The notes below the pieces were generated by a model. The model made no database searches, had not been told where the DNA came from, and worked only from the letters and a program-made list of their open reading frames with translations. This document shows, piece after piece, positions 35,803-47,214 of a DNA stretch of 64,000 nucleotides. Every line of letters starts with the position of its first letter. The stretch's first letter is position 1. The DNA is from Rhytidiadelphus loreus (Eukaryota; Streptophyta; Bryopsida; Hypnales; Hylocomiaceae), in contig OX344761.1 in NCBI GenBank assembly GCA_947034895.1, forward strand, positions 27,168,863-27,232,862, in the 5' to 3' direction. The translations under genes and the position numbers were made by a program.

Positions 35803-38472
35803 ATGAGGCTTTTAACGGAGCAGAGCATGAAGCTGGCCGTGCAGTTAGGAGGAGAGATTTCGTACATGATCGAGCTCTCTGTGGTGCCCGTTCTGAAGGT
35901 GCTGACGATGTGCGCCTTGGGAACACTGCTAGCGCAGCGTCAGATCAACATCATTACTCCTTCGGCAACGCGACTGCTCAGCAAACTGGTGTTCGCCCTC
36001 TTCCTGCCGTGCCTCATCTTCACGGAGCTCGGGGAGTCCATGTCTTTCTCCAACGTGCTCAAATGGTGGTTCATTCCCGTGAATGTGCTGCTCAGTAATT
36101 TCATCGGTTGCATCGCCGGGGTGTTCGTGGCTTTGATCTGTAAGCCGCCTCCGCAATTTTTTAGGTTTACGGTGGTGATGACTGGGATCGGGAATTCGGG
36201 TAACCTCCCGCTTGCTATCATCGGCTCTCTTTGCCATGGTCAGTCCCATCCTTTCGGCAAAAAGTAAGCATGCTTTTAATTTTGTCTTCTTGTATTGTCA
36301 CGGCTTTTCAGCAGTTGCTTGGTGTGTTGGAATTTTGTTAATTGGACTTCAGATTTCTACACTCAGCCCTCTCTAGTGACACACTGTATACTTGCACAAT
36401 TTCAGAATCTGTCATGTTGTGTTTGACACATCTGATTGGACAACTTTCACAGGCCAAGTGAACATGCAAGAGAGTGCCAATAGAAGCCAAGATGTCCTAC
36501 CCAGCCAGTGTCATGTTGGTAGATTTTTTTAGTCTTAGAGAGGGTTGAGTGTATCATGGAATCTGAATCACAAATTCCACTGATTGTATGCTGCCGGTAT
36601 TTCATTAAATCTAGTTTTTTTCGCTAACTCTATACCATTGTCGATCCTTGCTCAAATTTTTATTTAATTTTTTTCTTTATATCAAAACCCACTTACATAT
36701 ACATTTCAAGAGTCAATTTATTTTTTAATAGTTCTGGTGTGGTTTGAACTTTTTGAAGAAAATTTCTGGAGTTGATTAGTCATTTTCATTGTTTCCAAAC
36801 ATTGAGCTACCTAATGCTTGACCTTTACAATGATTTGGTTGAATTTTGAGTTCTGATACGATGTGCTGTGTTTGCATGTCAATAGATGCAATCAATCAGG
36901 GGTGGCATACGTGGCCTTTTCACAATGGGTGGCCGTGATCGTAATCTACACGTTTGTGTATCACATGCTGGAGCCTCCTGAGGAATATTATGAGCTGGTG
37001 TCGGATGATGGAGAAGATGCATCCCTGAAAGCGGGATCCGCAGCTCTGGCGTCTTTGCAGGCAGACGGTGTGGAGGCCGAACGCATGCCTTCCGTCACGA
37101 GTGCGGAATGGCCAGATGTCAAGGATGCAATGACTGAAGACTCGCGGACACCATTGCTGGCACGCGTGTTTCGCTATCCTTCTTTGTCGTCTCTAATACC
37201 AGGTGAGTAGGAACTGTTAAAGCAGCAAACGCTGCCAATTCAAGGCTCCGTCTACCAAATTCATGATTTGACAGTTGCTACCTGTGAGTCTTCAGATTGC
37301 GCAGGTCAAAGCAATAAGTTTGAGATAACAAGCTTGGCACAAATCATTGCATCTTTGACACATTATGATGCATTTTAGGGCATTTGAGGTAGCAAGCATC
37401 CAATGCTCCTCTAAGAGGCATCTCAATTGTTTTTAGTGTCTTGTTACTTGGATCAGTGTAGGATTTCTTGTCATCTCAAGCCTCCTGTGCAATCTAAAGT
37501 TTTTCGTTATTTCTGCTGGCTATGATATCTTTCAATAGACTGAAACTGAAAATTGGAATTTCTGTCATTTGGAAGTACCAGGTTTTAGTGAAAGTTCCTT
37601 GTAATATATTGGCTGGAACAGCTGAAAGACTCTTTCTGATTTCACATTTCACCCATAACCTAACCCAGAGATTTTTTTCCTTTTGGTCTCATGTTTCCAT
37701 TTTTCCAAAGGGTAAAATTTTTTTCTCCTGTATTTTTGGATAGGGATTTTATTTATGGTGGTCACTGATACCTCACTAGCAAGGTCTCTATTTTCATGGG
37801 AAGCAAAGGAACGCTGTTAAAATTGGTCTCACGGGAATATAATGTACCTCTTGTATCTGTGCAGATGTCTCTAACTTTGGAGAGAGTCCAAGAGCAAGTG
37901 TTCGTTGTTTAGCCGAGCCTCGTGTAATGCGCAAGATTCGTGTGGTTGCTGAAAAGACCCCCATTCGATACTTGGTGCAGCCTCCCATCATAGCTTCACT
38001 TTTGGCCATAGCCATTGGAATATTCCCTAGATCGAATGCGATCTTATTTGGAGACGATGCACCTCTCGGCTGGTTTACGGACAGCCTGACAATACTGGGA
38101 GCTGCGTTGGTGCCATGCGTCATGTTGGTTCTGGGTGGGACTTTATCAGTGGGACCAGGAAGTTCGGAATTGGGATTGAGAACAACTATTGGGATCACGT
38201 TCACTCGCCTGGTGCTGCTGCCACCCATCGGCATTGGCGTGATCTTGCTGGCGCACAAGCTCGGTGTCATTCCACCCGGTGACAAAATGTTCATGTTTGT
38301 ATTACTCCTGCAGCATACTATGCCGACGGCTATTCTTTCGGGAGCTATGACGAGCATGCGTGGATACGGAGAGCGTGAAGCTTCGGCGCTCCTCTTCTGG
38401 CAGCACATATTTTCGGTCATAACCATTGCTGCTTACATTGTTATTTACCTCAAAATCGTAAGCCGTCTATAG
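35803..38472 (+). CDS. PIN-LIKES (PILS) auxin transport facilitator, 3 exons
   Basis: Exons 35803-36263, 36886-37202 and 37865-38472, phases 2 and 1, GT-AG introns, 461 aa. PILS proteins are ER-membrane carriers of the auxin efflux carrier superfamily that control intracellular auxin. The first Met gives the usual start just before helix 1. The N-terminal half has about five membrane segments with the conserved phrase TGIGNSGNLPLAI. A hydrophilic loop (about residues 185-285) follows, with charged stretches such as SDDGEDASLK. The C-terminal half has about five more segments, including QPPIIASLLAIAIGIFP, LVPCVMLVLGGTL and LLQHTMPTAILSGAM, all family-typical. Length is normal for the family. 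Three exons is fewer than I would expect for angiosperm PILS genes. No defect is seen. Which PILS clade it belongs to is not determined. Confidence 0.93.
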
Positions 38473-40515
38473 GGCTGTAGAATATACCATAGAGAGCCCC
38501 AAGTTCAGTGTGTCTTAAGTGTGAAACAAATACTGCTCAGTGTGGTCAGCAACAAGGATGCTGCTGAGGAGCTGAAATGGCCGCAACAGCTTTAGGTCAA
38601 CTGACGGCGTTGCTGATTTGGAAGCAATTTTAAATGCGTAAAATGAACAGTATTGACATAAAATGAATTGTATAAGGTTCGACTGTAGGTCGTTATTGGC
38701 TTGCGATGTAGGAATTTCATAGTGAATTTCTTGCACTGCGGCTTCCTCTGGACATTGTTGATCCGGGGTTAGCATCTCCCATCTCTTTTCCTAACTTACA
38801 GAAATAAAATGAATCGACCCATATGGTAATGTGAAGAAGCGACTTTGTAAGGGGACAGAGGGCTTGGGTATTTATAATTTGACCTTTTGGTTGGGCAATG
38901 TCTTGATACCATGAATATCTTTTCTTAGTGTTAATCATATGGATTCTGGATTTGACAACCTTCACCTTTGAAAACGTTTAATTGATGCATTGTGGCTCCA
39001 AAATTTATTTAACCATGTGCTTTTGCTTTATAACCATTTGTCACTGAGCAAATAATCTTCATCATTTTCTCATATGAAAATGGTGCCACAGTTTATAAGG
39101 TCTAATACGTTTTGTGGTGTTGTTACCTTATCCTGACTTGAGGGTTTTTTTGGAACATGTGACTCTTCATTTTTTGTTGTTCACTAGCCTGTGGATCTTA
39201 AATTTGAGCATAATGCAAACATTCATTGTGAGAAGGTAACTAAGGTAGGAGGTCCAAAGAAGTGATCAAGCCCTAAAAGTGTTATTTTACTTTCTTCAAT
39301 GTAAAATTACATTCATTAATGTACCAATGTACAAATAATGAAGAGGACTCTTAACACAAAGGCACATATTGTTTTCTTCAATGCAACAATTGCATTCATC
39401 AATGTAACAACATATTCAAGGGGATGCTTTTAGAGCTTTACATGATTGGAACTTCAAAATTCATAACTAATCTCACAAGGTTCCAAAAAATATGAAACGA
39501 CTTGGTTTAGATGCAAATTTCATTTATTTTTCAAGGAAGATTAACTGAAAGATATTTCAATTAGTCAAACTCCCCAAAATTGCGGATCAGGAGGTAAATG
39601 GTCACTTTACGGATCTCCTTACTCCTATTGTGAACCTATTTGTAGCACATCTAACATTCTTATTCATTTCGATTCTGAAATCCTGGTGCCATTATGTTCT
39701 GTGTCGCAATTAGGTACCGTAGGCTGCAATGCTTCCCCAATCGGGTCCCGAGAACAGACCTAGCTCTCCACTCGCTATTGCAGTGAAGGATGTCTGCAAA
39801 CCATTCGAGATTTCTGGCAAGACTGACGACAGTTCCATGGTGCGCACACAATCCAAGTACTAATGTTAACATCACCTCGAAACTTTGTCGACCTTGCTAG
39901 AATCACAACTCACGTCAAAATCTTGAGCATACAAAAGCTCAAGGCGGCAACAGCAGCATTCGAAAGTCATGGTACCCTTGGTCTTTATCTTACCCTAATT
40001 ATTTCGAGACCCCCCAAAAGAGGATCTCCAGGGATTGCACTCTCACAATGTTACGAGCTCAAGCACAATTACAAATAGATGTGGACTTAATCTCACATGT
40101 CTACAGTGGTGTTTACAGATTCTGAAACGAATTGTCTCATTTCAGGTGTGCTAAGAATCTCATCCCTAACCCTAATACAATTACACGGGAAATACCTTCT
40201 GAACAAGAAGCACTGGTGATAGGAACCAATGTATCCATCAATTGAGCAAATGCTGCAAAAGACACCAAGTCATGGACTGTCTAATGCAGATGAGGTTCAA
40301 CACAATCATGAGAAAGTAATCCATGCAAGGGACCCTGTCACGGGCACTTATGACGACTGTAAGCATACGAAAATTTAACTAGTGTAATCCTCTCTACGAT
40401 CTAAACAAGTAACTAAGCCGGCGGTTATGTCGACGCTACGACTACGCCACTCAATGTGGGATCATTGTACGAATATGCTAGAAAACTACAGTTGACAAAG
40501 ACAACCAACTGGACT
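38473..40515. other. Tail-to-tail intergenic region between PILS and SCD2-like 1
   Basis: Two genes converge here, so both 3' UTRs should lie within it. No coding region, terminal repeats or RNA gene is recognised. Short frames on either strand have no domain. Confidence 0.45.
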
Positions 40516-42201
40516 CTATTGCAATTGTGGTGCGCTAGTTACCCTTTGAAGAGTGCTGGGCGCCTGTAAGACCTCCAGCACATCAACCTTCTGATTGGCG
40601 GCTTCATTCGCAATCTCCCTCCGGGAAACATTCCACAGGTTCTCCTCAATCCCTAGCTTCCTAAGCTCCATTAAGCCGCGCTCCACATCCACCAGATCAC
40701 GCATGGTGGGTTTCAGCATGGTTCGGCTGATCCAAAGCTGTATGCATTCATCAGCATAGTCGGCCTCCACGCCATTTGTTTTTGCACGTCGCCAGAAGTA
40801 CACCAGCCATGCCTGCTTGAACTGCACATCCTCGACCTCCTGTGGAATTAAATCAAAAGCATCTAAGCCCTTTGGTGTGCCGTCTGTGGACTTCCGCATA
40901 TCTGATGTCTGTCGGTGTCGTGACAATGCAAGCATGACCGCGTCTTCCACCTTCAAAGCAGCAAGCTCACGCAACCCTTTCTCCACTGCCAACATGCTCT
41001 CGATGTTACCTTCCCCTGTTATGTCATTCACATCCCGCGTCTTTCCCTTCGCTTGGCCTGAAGCACTATTGCTCCGGTTCTGAGAGCTGGGCTCTTCCTT
41101 CGCGCGTTGCCCTGCAGACAGTACGACCTCCAGTGGAAGTGGCGCAAGTGATGACCAGAAGTCTGACTTTCCGGAGGCTATCTCAGGATGTATCCCATGC
41201 TTGGCAGCCAGTCCCCAGTAACGCGCGAGCCAGCAGCGCTTCAACACGACCTCCTCCATTTCCTCTTGCGTCAAGATCATGCGATGTGTCATGGTTCGCA
41301 ACGCTTTCACTTCGATCTCCACCTCCCGAGCAGCTTCGGACGCGGCCACTGCCTCCTCCCTCGCCACCTCGGCCTCCACACGTAAGGCTGCAATCTCATC
41401 ATCCTTGACGTCTTTGCTCTGCTCTTTTGCTGCTTTCAAAGCTGCTTCACGTTGCTTCAGGAACTGTTCTTTCCTGTTCAGGATTCGCGAGTCCAAAGAG
41501 ATCCCCTCACCGAGCGCAGTTACCTGCTTCTCCAATTCTCGTGATCTCAGGTCCCGCTCCGCCAGCTTCTCTTCCACAATCCGCAGCTTATCAAGCAGCG
41601 TCTCATTTTCTTCTTGCAGCATGTCAATCTCATCACGCAACGCAGCAGTTTCCCTCCGTGAATTGGGCCCCGCAGAATCGTGTGAGTTTCCAGGAGTTGG
41701 AAGCTCAGAAGAGAACCGCCGGACACGATCCGCAAGAGGCTCAGGCGTGGGAGACGTGGATCGCATTGTAGCAGGAGGCAGAACTGGTCTTGGTCGCTGA
41801 ATAGCTGGTTGTGACGTCGCAGCCAACGCTGTGGGCCGCAGCGAACCCCGAGGATTTGCAGTTGGCCTCAGGGTGCTTCCCAGAGTTGCAGGGCTTGAGT
41901 CGTAGTGTCCTCTCAAGTGAGGAGACTGGTCCCGGGACGAGTCCCTCGCACTGGGAATGTAAGGACTGTACCGAGGCATGTCATCCTCATCCTCGTCGTC
42001 TATGGAGTCCCGGTTGGCCTGCATGACTTGAGCCAGACGAGCTGCCGCAGCCCTGGCAGCATAGTTCTGGCTCTTCTTCAAAGAATTTATGGAGCCAGCG
42101 CTAGATCCTGAGCCACCCCGCGCTGGTGGAATACCTCCCAATCCCATGACGCTCCGTTGCCGCCCCAGCGAAGGGCTTCCATTTCTCTCCCTCTCAGCCA
42201 T
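40516..42201 (-). CDS. SCD2-like coiled-coil protein 1, intronless
   Basis: One uninterrupted 561-codon frame. It resembles plant STOMATAL CYTOKINESIS DEFECTIVE 2, a cytosolic coiled-coil protein that in Arabidopsis works with the DENN protein SCD1 in clathrin-linked traffic and cytokinesis. The N-terminal third is Ser/Pro/Arg-rich and likely disordered, with the family phrase [20 protein letters not shown] near residue 45. A long coiled coil covers about 185-310 (REETAAL-type heptads, [20 protein letters not shown]). The conserved block [40 protein letters not shown] and [20 protein letters not shown] follows, then [18 protein letters not shown] second copy lies 8.7 kb away on the same strand. 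No frameshift is seen. Function is inferred from the family. Confidence 0.9.
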   Translation of the reverse strand: MAERERNGSPSLGRQRSVMGLGGIPPARGGSGSSAGSINSLKKSQNYAARAAAARLAQVMQANRDSIDDEDEDDMPRYSPYIPSARDSSRDQSPHLRGHYDSSPATLGSTLRPTANPRGSLRPTALAATSQPAIQRPRPVLPPATMRSTSPTPEPLADRVRRFSSELPTPGNSHDSAGPNSRRETAALRDEIDMLQEENETLLDKLRIVEEKLAERDLRSRELEKQVTALGEGISLDSRILNRKEQFLKQREAALKAAKEQSKDVKDDEIAALRVEAEVAREEAVAASEAAREVEIEVKALRTMTHRMILTQEEMEEVVLKRCWLARYWGLAAKHGIHPEIASGKSDFWSSLAPLPLEVVLSAGQRAKEEPSSQNRSNSASGQAKGKTRDVNDITGEGNIESMLAVEKGLRELAALKVEDAVMLALSRHRQTSDMRKSTDGTPKGLDAFDLIPQEVEDVQFKQAWLVYFWRRAKTNGVEADYADECIQLWISRTMLKPTMRDLVDVERGLMELRKLGIEENLWNVSRREIANEAANQKVDVLEVLQAPSTLQRVTSAPQLQ

Positions 42202-43128
42202 CGGTGACCAGCTCTTCCACTTCTACGTGTCGCTGCGTCTTCCCTCCCGACTTGTGTACCTTGAAGCTTGTTTTCTTGCTTTTAACAAAAACTGTTAACA
42301 CTCGATTCCTAAACCCCTAAAAATTGACATAATCCTCACAAGAGTGATGCAATTTTAGGTCTCCCGCTGCATGTTGCATTTTGATGTTGGAGTTCACACT
42401 CTGCGGGAATAAACCATCAACAATATGTTAACTCCTAAGCACCCAAATCCCTGAAAGTGACAGTTTCACAATCTATACGAGATCATGAAACTCCACGGAA
42501 AGCATCAAAGATGTGCCAATAGGAAGAAGAAATTATAATCTACTACTTGAATGATAGAAATATGTTTTGAAAGTCACTATAAACGACTATTAGCTTTCTC
42601 AGAAATTAAAATCGACCCGTCCCATTAAACTGTATTGCCGTACCGGCTATCAGGTAGGCATTTCATGGGAATACAAGTTTCGCAGAAGCTAAAAATAGGA
42701 TACTCCTTCAAAACACATTTTCTTTGAAAAAAGAATTTCCCGCAAATTCCTGCATCTTTTCTTAGAATTATTTATTGCCGACACTGATAGCCAGGCACGG
42801 TCTATGAAGTTCTTCAGAAAACATGCCACATAAAAGACAATTGAATTGGTGATTACAGAGACGTCCTTCGATGTTACTTGATGCAAATTTTTGCAAAGCA
42901 GGAAATTGAACCTCCTAAGACTGAGTTGGAAATTGGAGTACAACTGGACCACTCTTCTACGTGCTACTAAGCTAGACATGCCAAATTTAGAATTTAAATG
43001 TGGCATGTTAACCTAAAGTACAGGAATCAAATGGAAACGCCCTACCAAGTGCTCACAACAGTAGGAAAGTGTGGATCGCAAAGAAAGACAGTGTACCTGC
43101 TTTTCCAGTCACTCGCATCAAAACAATA
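42202..43128. other. Between SCD2-like 1 and PIG-Y genes
   Basis: Holds the promoter and 5' UTR of SCD2-like 1 and the 3' UTR of the PIG-Y gene, both on the minus strand. A TTAA element remnant (42428-42628) lies within it. No other coding region is recognised. Confidence 0.45.
42428..42628 (-). mobile_element. TTAA element, family H copy 2 (one end decayed)
   Basis: The left end is TTAACTCCTAAGCACCCAAA. The body matches 58177-58406 (caataggaagaagaaattat and gactattagctt). The right end is reduced to a TTAA without a clear inverted repeat. It sits upstream of SCD2-like 1. The strand mark is arbitrary. Confidence 0.6.
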
Positions 43129-44224
43129 TCAAGCATGCTTGAAAAGTTTCATACTGAGCCAATGGAAATACACAGCCGCCAGAATGACAGGTCCAGTGAG
43201 TGGCACAACCAAACTATAGTACCTGCGTCCACAGTCGAAACATCCCGTCAATGATAAAATTTCCAGTAACCCTAACAGAGATCCCTACTACTGATCTCAT
43301 CACGCACGTAATTAGGGTTAATCACATGAATTTACTACCGACGAACGAAACCTTCATTCTCAAGCCACAGATCTCAATCCGTCGAGCAGCAAACCACAAC
43401 CGCCCACGAAAGCTGCAATCACGGACTCTTTCCTAAAAACTCACAGCAAAAATCCCTCACTAACTCCGGAGCTACCACCTAATCCTCAACACCCAAGTCT
43501 CCGACATGTCCAAACCCTAAAAACCAATGCTCCCCCACAACTAATCGAAAACAGCAACACGAAGATGAACTCCTCAAGATAGGCGTCCAAAGGCTCGGAC
43601 GCTCACACAATCATCAACACGCAAAAGCCACCAATTCACAGTGAAAATCTGTAACCTAATCCTCCCAAACCACCCCTTTGTCATCCCCAACCTAAAACGA
43701 ATGCTCTCTCTCACGACTCATCAAGCATAGAAACCCGAGGTAACCCCTGTTCCCCGATCCACACAACTAGGATCCGAATCCTATAACCTACAAAATCGAA
43801 ACTCGAAACTCGGAAAAATTGCAACATTCTCTCCACAAAGGCAGCAAGCTGCTGTATCTCCACACTCAACCCCCACCCCCTCCCCTAGGGGTTGTTCCTC
43901 GGAAACTCCGCCCCGAGTACCTCCAATCTGCAATCACGGATACAAATCCGATCCTCTCTCATCAAAAAAGGAAACTAAAGGAAGGATACGGAAGGATGCA
44001 TGGGCCTAGCAGCCATACCAGTCGCAGCGTGCGGCGTCCAAGAAGGGGAGTCCCGAGGGCGGCAAAAGTTTGGAGAGCAGGGACGTGTAAACCAAGACGG
44101 CGAAGCCCACCACGCCCGTGCAAATGAGAAGCGCGCCCCAGAACAGCAGCAGCTGCGGGGGAGCACAAGACTGGCGAGCTAGCGACGGCAATCGGAAGAG
44201 CGCAGGCGCGGGGCGGCCATCCAT
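43129..44224 (-). CDS. PIGY: PIG-Y, GPI-GlcNAc transferase subunit, 2 exons
   Basis: Exon 1 is 44224 down to 44019 and exon 2 is 43222 down to 43129. The 796-nt GT-AG intron splits a Trp codon (phase 2), giving 99 aa. PIG-Y is a small ER-membrane subunit of the GPI-N-acetylglucosaminyltransferase complex (with PIG-A, C, H, P and Q), which starts GPI-anchor synthesis on phosphatidylinositol. Exon 1 encodes the first membrane helix, FWGALLICTGVVGFAVLVY, followed by TSLLSKLLPPSG. Exon 2 encodes WYYSLVVPLTGPVILAAVYF and the C-terminal signature HWLSMKLFKHA, matching the family's highly conserved end. The family is usually 70-75 aa; here about 24 extra residues precede helix 1. The ATG at 44222-44224 is the first in frame. 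The exons are too short and far apart to be noticed as open frames, but the splice restores the family pattern exactly. Confidence 0.92.
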
Positions 44225-44639
44225 AGCCAAGCCGCCGCGAGCGAAAACGGACACCGCGCGCGCTCGCTCGCTCGAGCTCGCCCTGGACAGAGTTGTGAGC
44301 GTTCTGTTTGTCTATGTGTTTGGCTATGGCGCTCCCGCAAGCTTTCAGTCTGCAATCTCACCTAATTCCGAGACTCTGTACTCCCTGGAGACATTTCGAA
44401 TGTGAGATGTTAGTGTCGGGGAGATTTCAGGGAAGTGGGTTTCTGTCAAAGGTGGATTTTGAGACAGGCTTTGGTGCAGCGACGGGAGTATTGGGGATGA
44501 TGAGGACATTCGTTTGGGGTGTTGGGGTTTGGGATGAGTTCGGGATGGATGAATTTACGCGTGGACAGACTTCATTGGGCTGTTTTTTCTGTTGCGTGTC
44601 GGTGTATTACTTGCTTTTTGAATTGATTAGTGTTCAGGT
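44225..44639. other. PIG-Y promoter region
   Basis: Immediately upstream of the PIG-Y start (minus strand) is a CpG-rich stretch with GCTC-type runs (cgctcgctcgctcgagctcg, about 44261-44280). That fits a housekeeping promoter. No TATA box is evident. Plus-strand short frames here have no domain. Confidence 0.5.
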
Positions 44640-44723
44640 ACATAGGGCCGCTTTAAGTTACACTTGGAGGCTGGGCCAATTTCATGAAAGTCCAATTGCA
44701 CAAAATTTCAGCCCTTTTTAGAC
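44640..44723. repeat. Family L end fragment
   Basis: Reads ggccgctttaagttacactt and then ggaggctgggccaattt, like the outer ends of the repeats at 32342 and 48425. It is interrupted by the TTAA element that follows. A related sequence continues at about 44953-45060. Confidence 0.55.
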
Positions 44724-44952
44724 TTAACCCTGGAGCGCTCCGATGTCCATATTCTGGATGATGAACGGAGGGCTTCAAGGCACTCTGTAGTCCAACTAAC
44801 TTCTCATTCATCCAAAGCAATAATTGAATTTAGAAAAAACAACCTTGCTAAATGACCAAATTCATGAAATTCCAGTAAATGATATTTTTGTAGAAAGATA
44901 TAAGCAAAAACGTGCAAAAATTCAGAAAAAGATTGAGGCGTTTAGGGGTTAA
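44724..44952 (+). mobile_element. TTAA element, family I/J copy 1
   Basis: 229 bp, from TTAACCCTGGAGCG to GGCGTTTAGGGGTTAA. It is homologous in reverse orientation to 25624-25837. Both flanks resemble family L repeat sequence, so it probably inserted into an L element. Confidence 0.75.
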
Positions 44953-45441
44953 GGTATTAGAATAAGATTATAATAGGATCCAATTCTCCCATTCGTAAAG
45001 ACATTGAGGCCAAGAAGCAGGCTGATTTGATAAAATCTAAAAATTTCAATCCCTCTCTCTAGTCTAATATATACATCAAAGAATTTCTTCTCATTACGAG
45101 CAGCTGTACCAAATACCAAGTGAATACCAATATCAAGACATAGTTTGTTAGTTGTCTTTTACAAACAACAGATTACTCTACACACTAGGTCCAAGGAATT
45201 ATATAGTATAATTATTTGTGGAACAATGACAAGAAATGACCATGCTTAGATATATACACAAGGACCAGGATTTATGAAGATGATGAATTTGACGGTACCA
45301 TTGCAAGCCTTGAGTTACGGAATTGATGATGGTCAGGACCATGTAAGTCAAGAAGTATGTACTTAGCAATGAAGGAGCGTCATTCTTAAAAAGAACCAGA
45401 AAATATTAATGTATATAGCTAGTCGAGCAGCCAATTAAGCT
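44953..45441. other. Intergenic DNA, family L-like at left
   Basis: About 44953-45060 resembles the outer part of the L repeats near 32690-32800, in reverse orientation. The rest is unassigned. Confidence 0.45.
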
Positions 45442-46273
45442 CCTCCTTTGTAATATGTCATGTGTATAACTGGGATCAAGTGCAAAAGCAAGGCTCAGAA
45501 CAAACTAAGGCAAACCACCCATGACAGACACCTACTGACCCCCCCCATTACAGTCATTTATCAATCTATGAGAGACTTTTTCTGAAAAATGGGGTTAAGA
45601 CTGCATTGGGCTGATTTGTAGTTGTTATCAAAGCCTTGGGGTACAGTTATGAAGTTATTAGTAACTATCATGGACACTTATACCAATCTAGTCTAAATTG
45701 GTAGTAAAAAATAGTTTTTTTATTTCTTAATGTCATGTCCATGTTAAAAAGTCTTGTAGCCATCTTAGAAAATGCTATGACTGTTTTAGGAGGGAAGATG
45801 ACCATCATGGAAACACTTTTTTGCTGATTTGGGGTAGTCTACAGGCTGTTTTCGGCTTACTGGACAGCACACTTCAAAAATTCACAAAAAATTCATATTT
45901 TGTCCAAAAATTAAAATTTCAGTTGCTTTCTTCATTTCTCACATGTGTCTTTGTATGAAAAAAAAATTGATTATTCTTGCTAATGGCAACAGACCACATC
46001 AGGCAATCTGCCTGTCATAGGCTGGTTTACCTTAGTCGGTGATCCAATGTGCAAACTACCTCATACAAAAGAACCACAAGAAGAAATGACCACTGCCATC
46101 TTTAGGCAAAAAGGGTTTATTATCATTTTTTCAAAAACTAAAACTAAAACGAAGCAATACCCCAAGTAGCCCCTCCTTTGTAATATGTCATGTGTATAAC
46201 TGGGATCAAGTGCAAAAACAAGGCTCAGAACAAACTAGTCGGTGATCCAATGTGCAAACTACCTCATACAAAA
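45442..46273. repeat. Local duplication: filled and empty transposon site
   Basis: The sequence 45442-45507 plus 46033-46070 is repeated, joined without a gap, at 46172-46273 (about 104 bp with one mismatch seen). In the first copy a TA element (45506-46034) interrupts it at the TA of caaactagtcgg. In the second copy the site is uninterrupted. Confidence 0.88.
45506..46034 (+). mobile_element. TA-target element, family D copy 2
   Basis: 525 bp between duplicated TA dinucleotides (45506-45507 and 46033-46034). The ends read inward AGGCAAACCACCCATGAC and AGGTAAACCAGCC. The body aligns with 31750-32299. The empty-site copy at 46172-46273 proves the boundaries and a 2-bp TA duplication, as in Tc1/mariner elements. 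Non-coding. Confidence 0.9.
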
Positions 46274-47214
46274 GCACGGAAGAATTGGAACAACCTTATT
46301 TTATGATACCATGAACTGCAACAAAGGTCTCTTGGGGTTTTGGCATAAATTAAATAGGTCAGACAAAGATGAAGAGAAAGAACAATATCTTCTTACTAAT
46401 GGATCTTATTGGCTTGTGATTGTAATATAGATAACAACTAGTTGTTGTGCTGAAGACACCTCGCATATGTCATGATTCTAAGTAATTGTTTGAATTGTGG
46501 TATGAATGTAGGTGAGGCACGAACCGTCAATTACAAGCTTTTTGCAAACTCAATAAAGAGATTTTTCAAGGAAATGATGAATATGTTGTATCAAACTTTG
46601 GATTTAGGGAGTTTTGCTATGTTGGAAGGTTTGCTATAATGACTATTATTATGCATGTGGAATTTTTTTCCAAAGCAATGCAATAATGCAGGAATTGCTA
46701 CAGAGAGAATAATAGACTTAGTAGATTGATGCATAGGAAAGTCTAGCACATAGGTATAAAAACTAGGGCCTTATTCTTGAGATTACTAAGTTGTCAAGTC
46801 TAGCGAGGAAAGCAGACTATATTAGCATACTTGAGAATCCCCAAAAGTGTACTAATTATACTTTTGTAAGCAAGTGTCAAGGGCTCGCATAGTGGCTCCA
46901 GGCAAGTTTTAGAAGATGATCAAAATGCTATAGAAGATTAACAATTAAGTTATTTCTTCCTCCATCTCGATCAAGAAAATAAACTTGTAAAACAAGTAGA
47001 TGTCAAAATGGATAACTCCACGAGATGATTGCTTGACAAGTGTCGAAACTTGGATGTTGTTTAAAAATGACTAGAAACTACCTTGATAAGTTGATGACAT
47101 TATAAGAGTTTTCAGGCCATTGGAAGACCTCAAGTTCTTCGACATTCCCGGACTGTGGGAACATTGCAAAATCAGCAGTCCGACCGGGCACAGAGATTGC
47201 CAGGTCGGACTGCA
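46274..47214. other. Intergenic DNA, no gene seen
   Basis: No supported gene. An 11-bp perfect inverted repeat (GCAGTCCGACC at 47175-47185 and its inverse at 47203-47213) abuts the following TTAA element. Confidence 0.5.

Noticed and set aside
37794..38426. 210-codon minus-strand frame
   Set aside because: It is the antisense shadow of PILS exon 3, which carries the real membrane-protein motifs on the plus strand.
41279..41800. 173-codon plus-strand frame, Ser-rich
   Set aside because: Antisense to the coiled-coil region of SCD2-like 1. Ser/Arg richness is an artefact of the reverse reading of Glu/Leu codons.
44308..44721. 137-codon plus-strand frame upstream of PIG-Y
   Set aside because: No domain, runs into repeat sequence, and no splice partner found. 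Probably chance in a GC-rich promoter.
46242..46430. 62-codon frame starting in the empty-site duplication
   Set aside because: It overlaps duplicated repeat DNA and has no recognisable motif.
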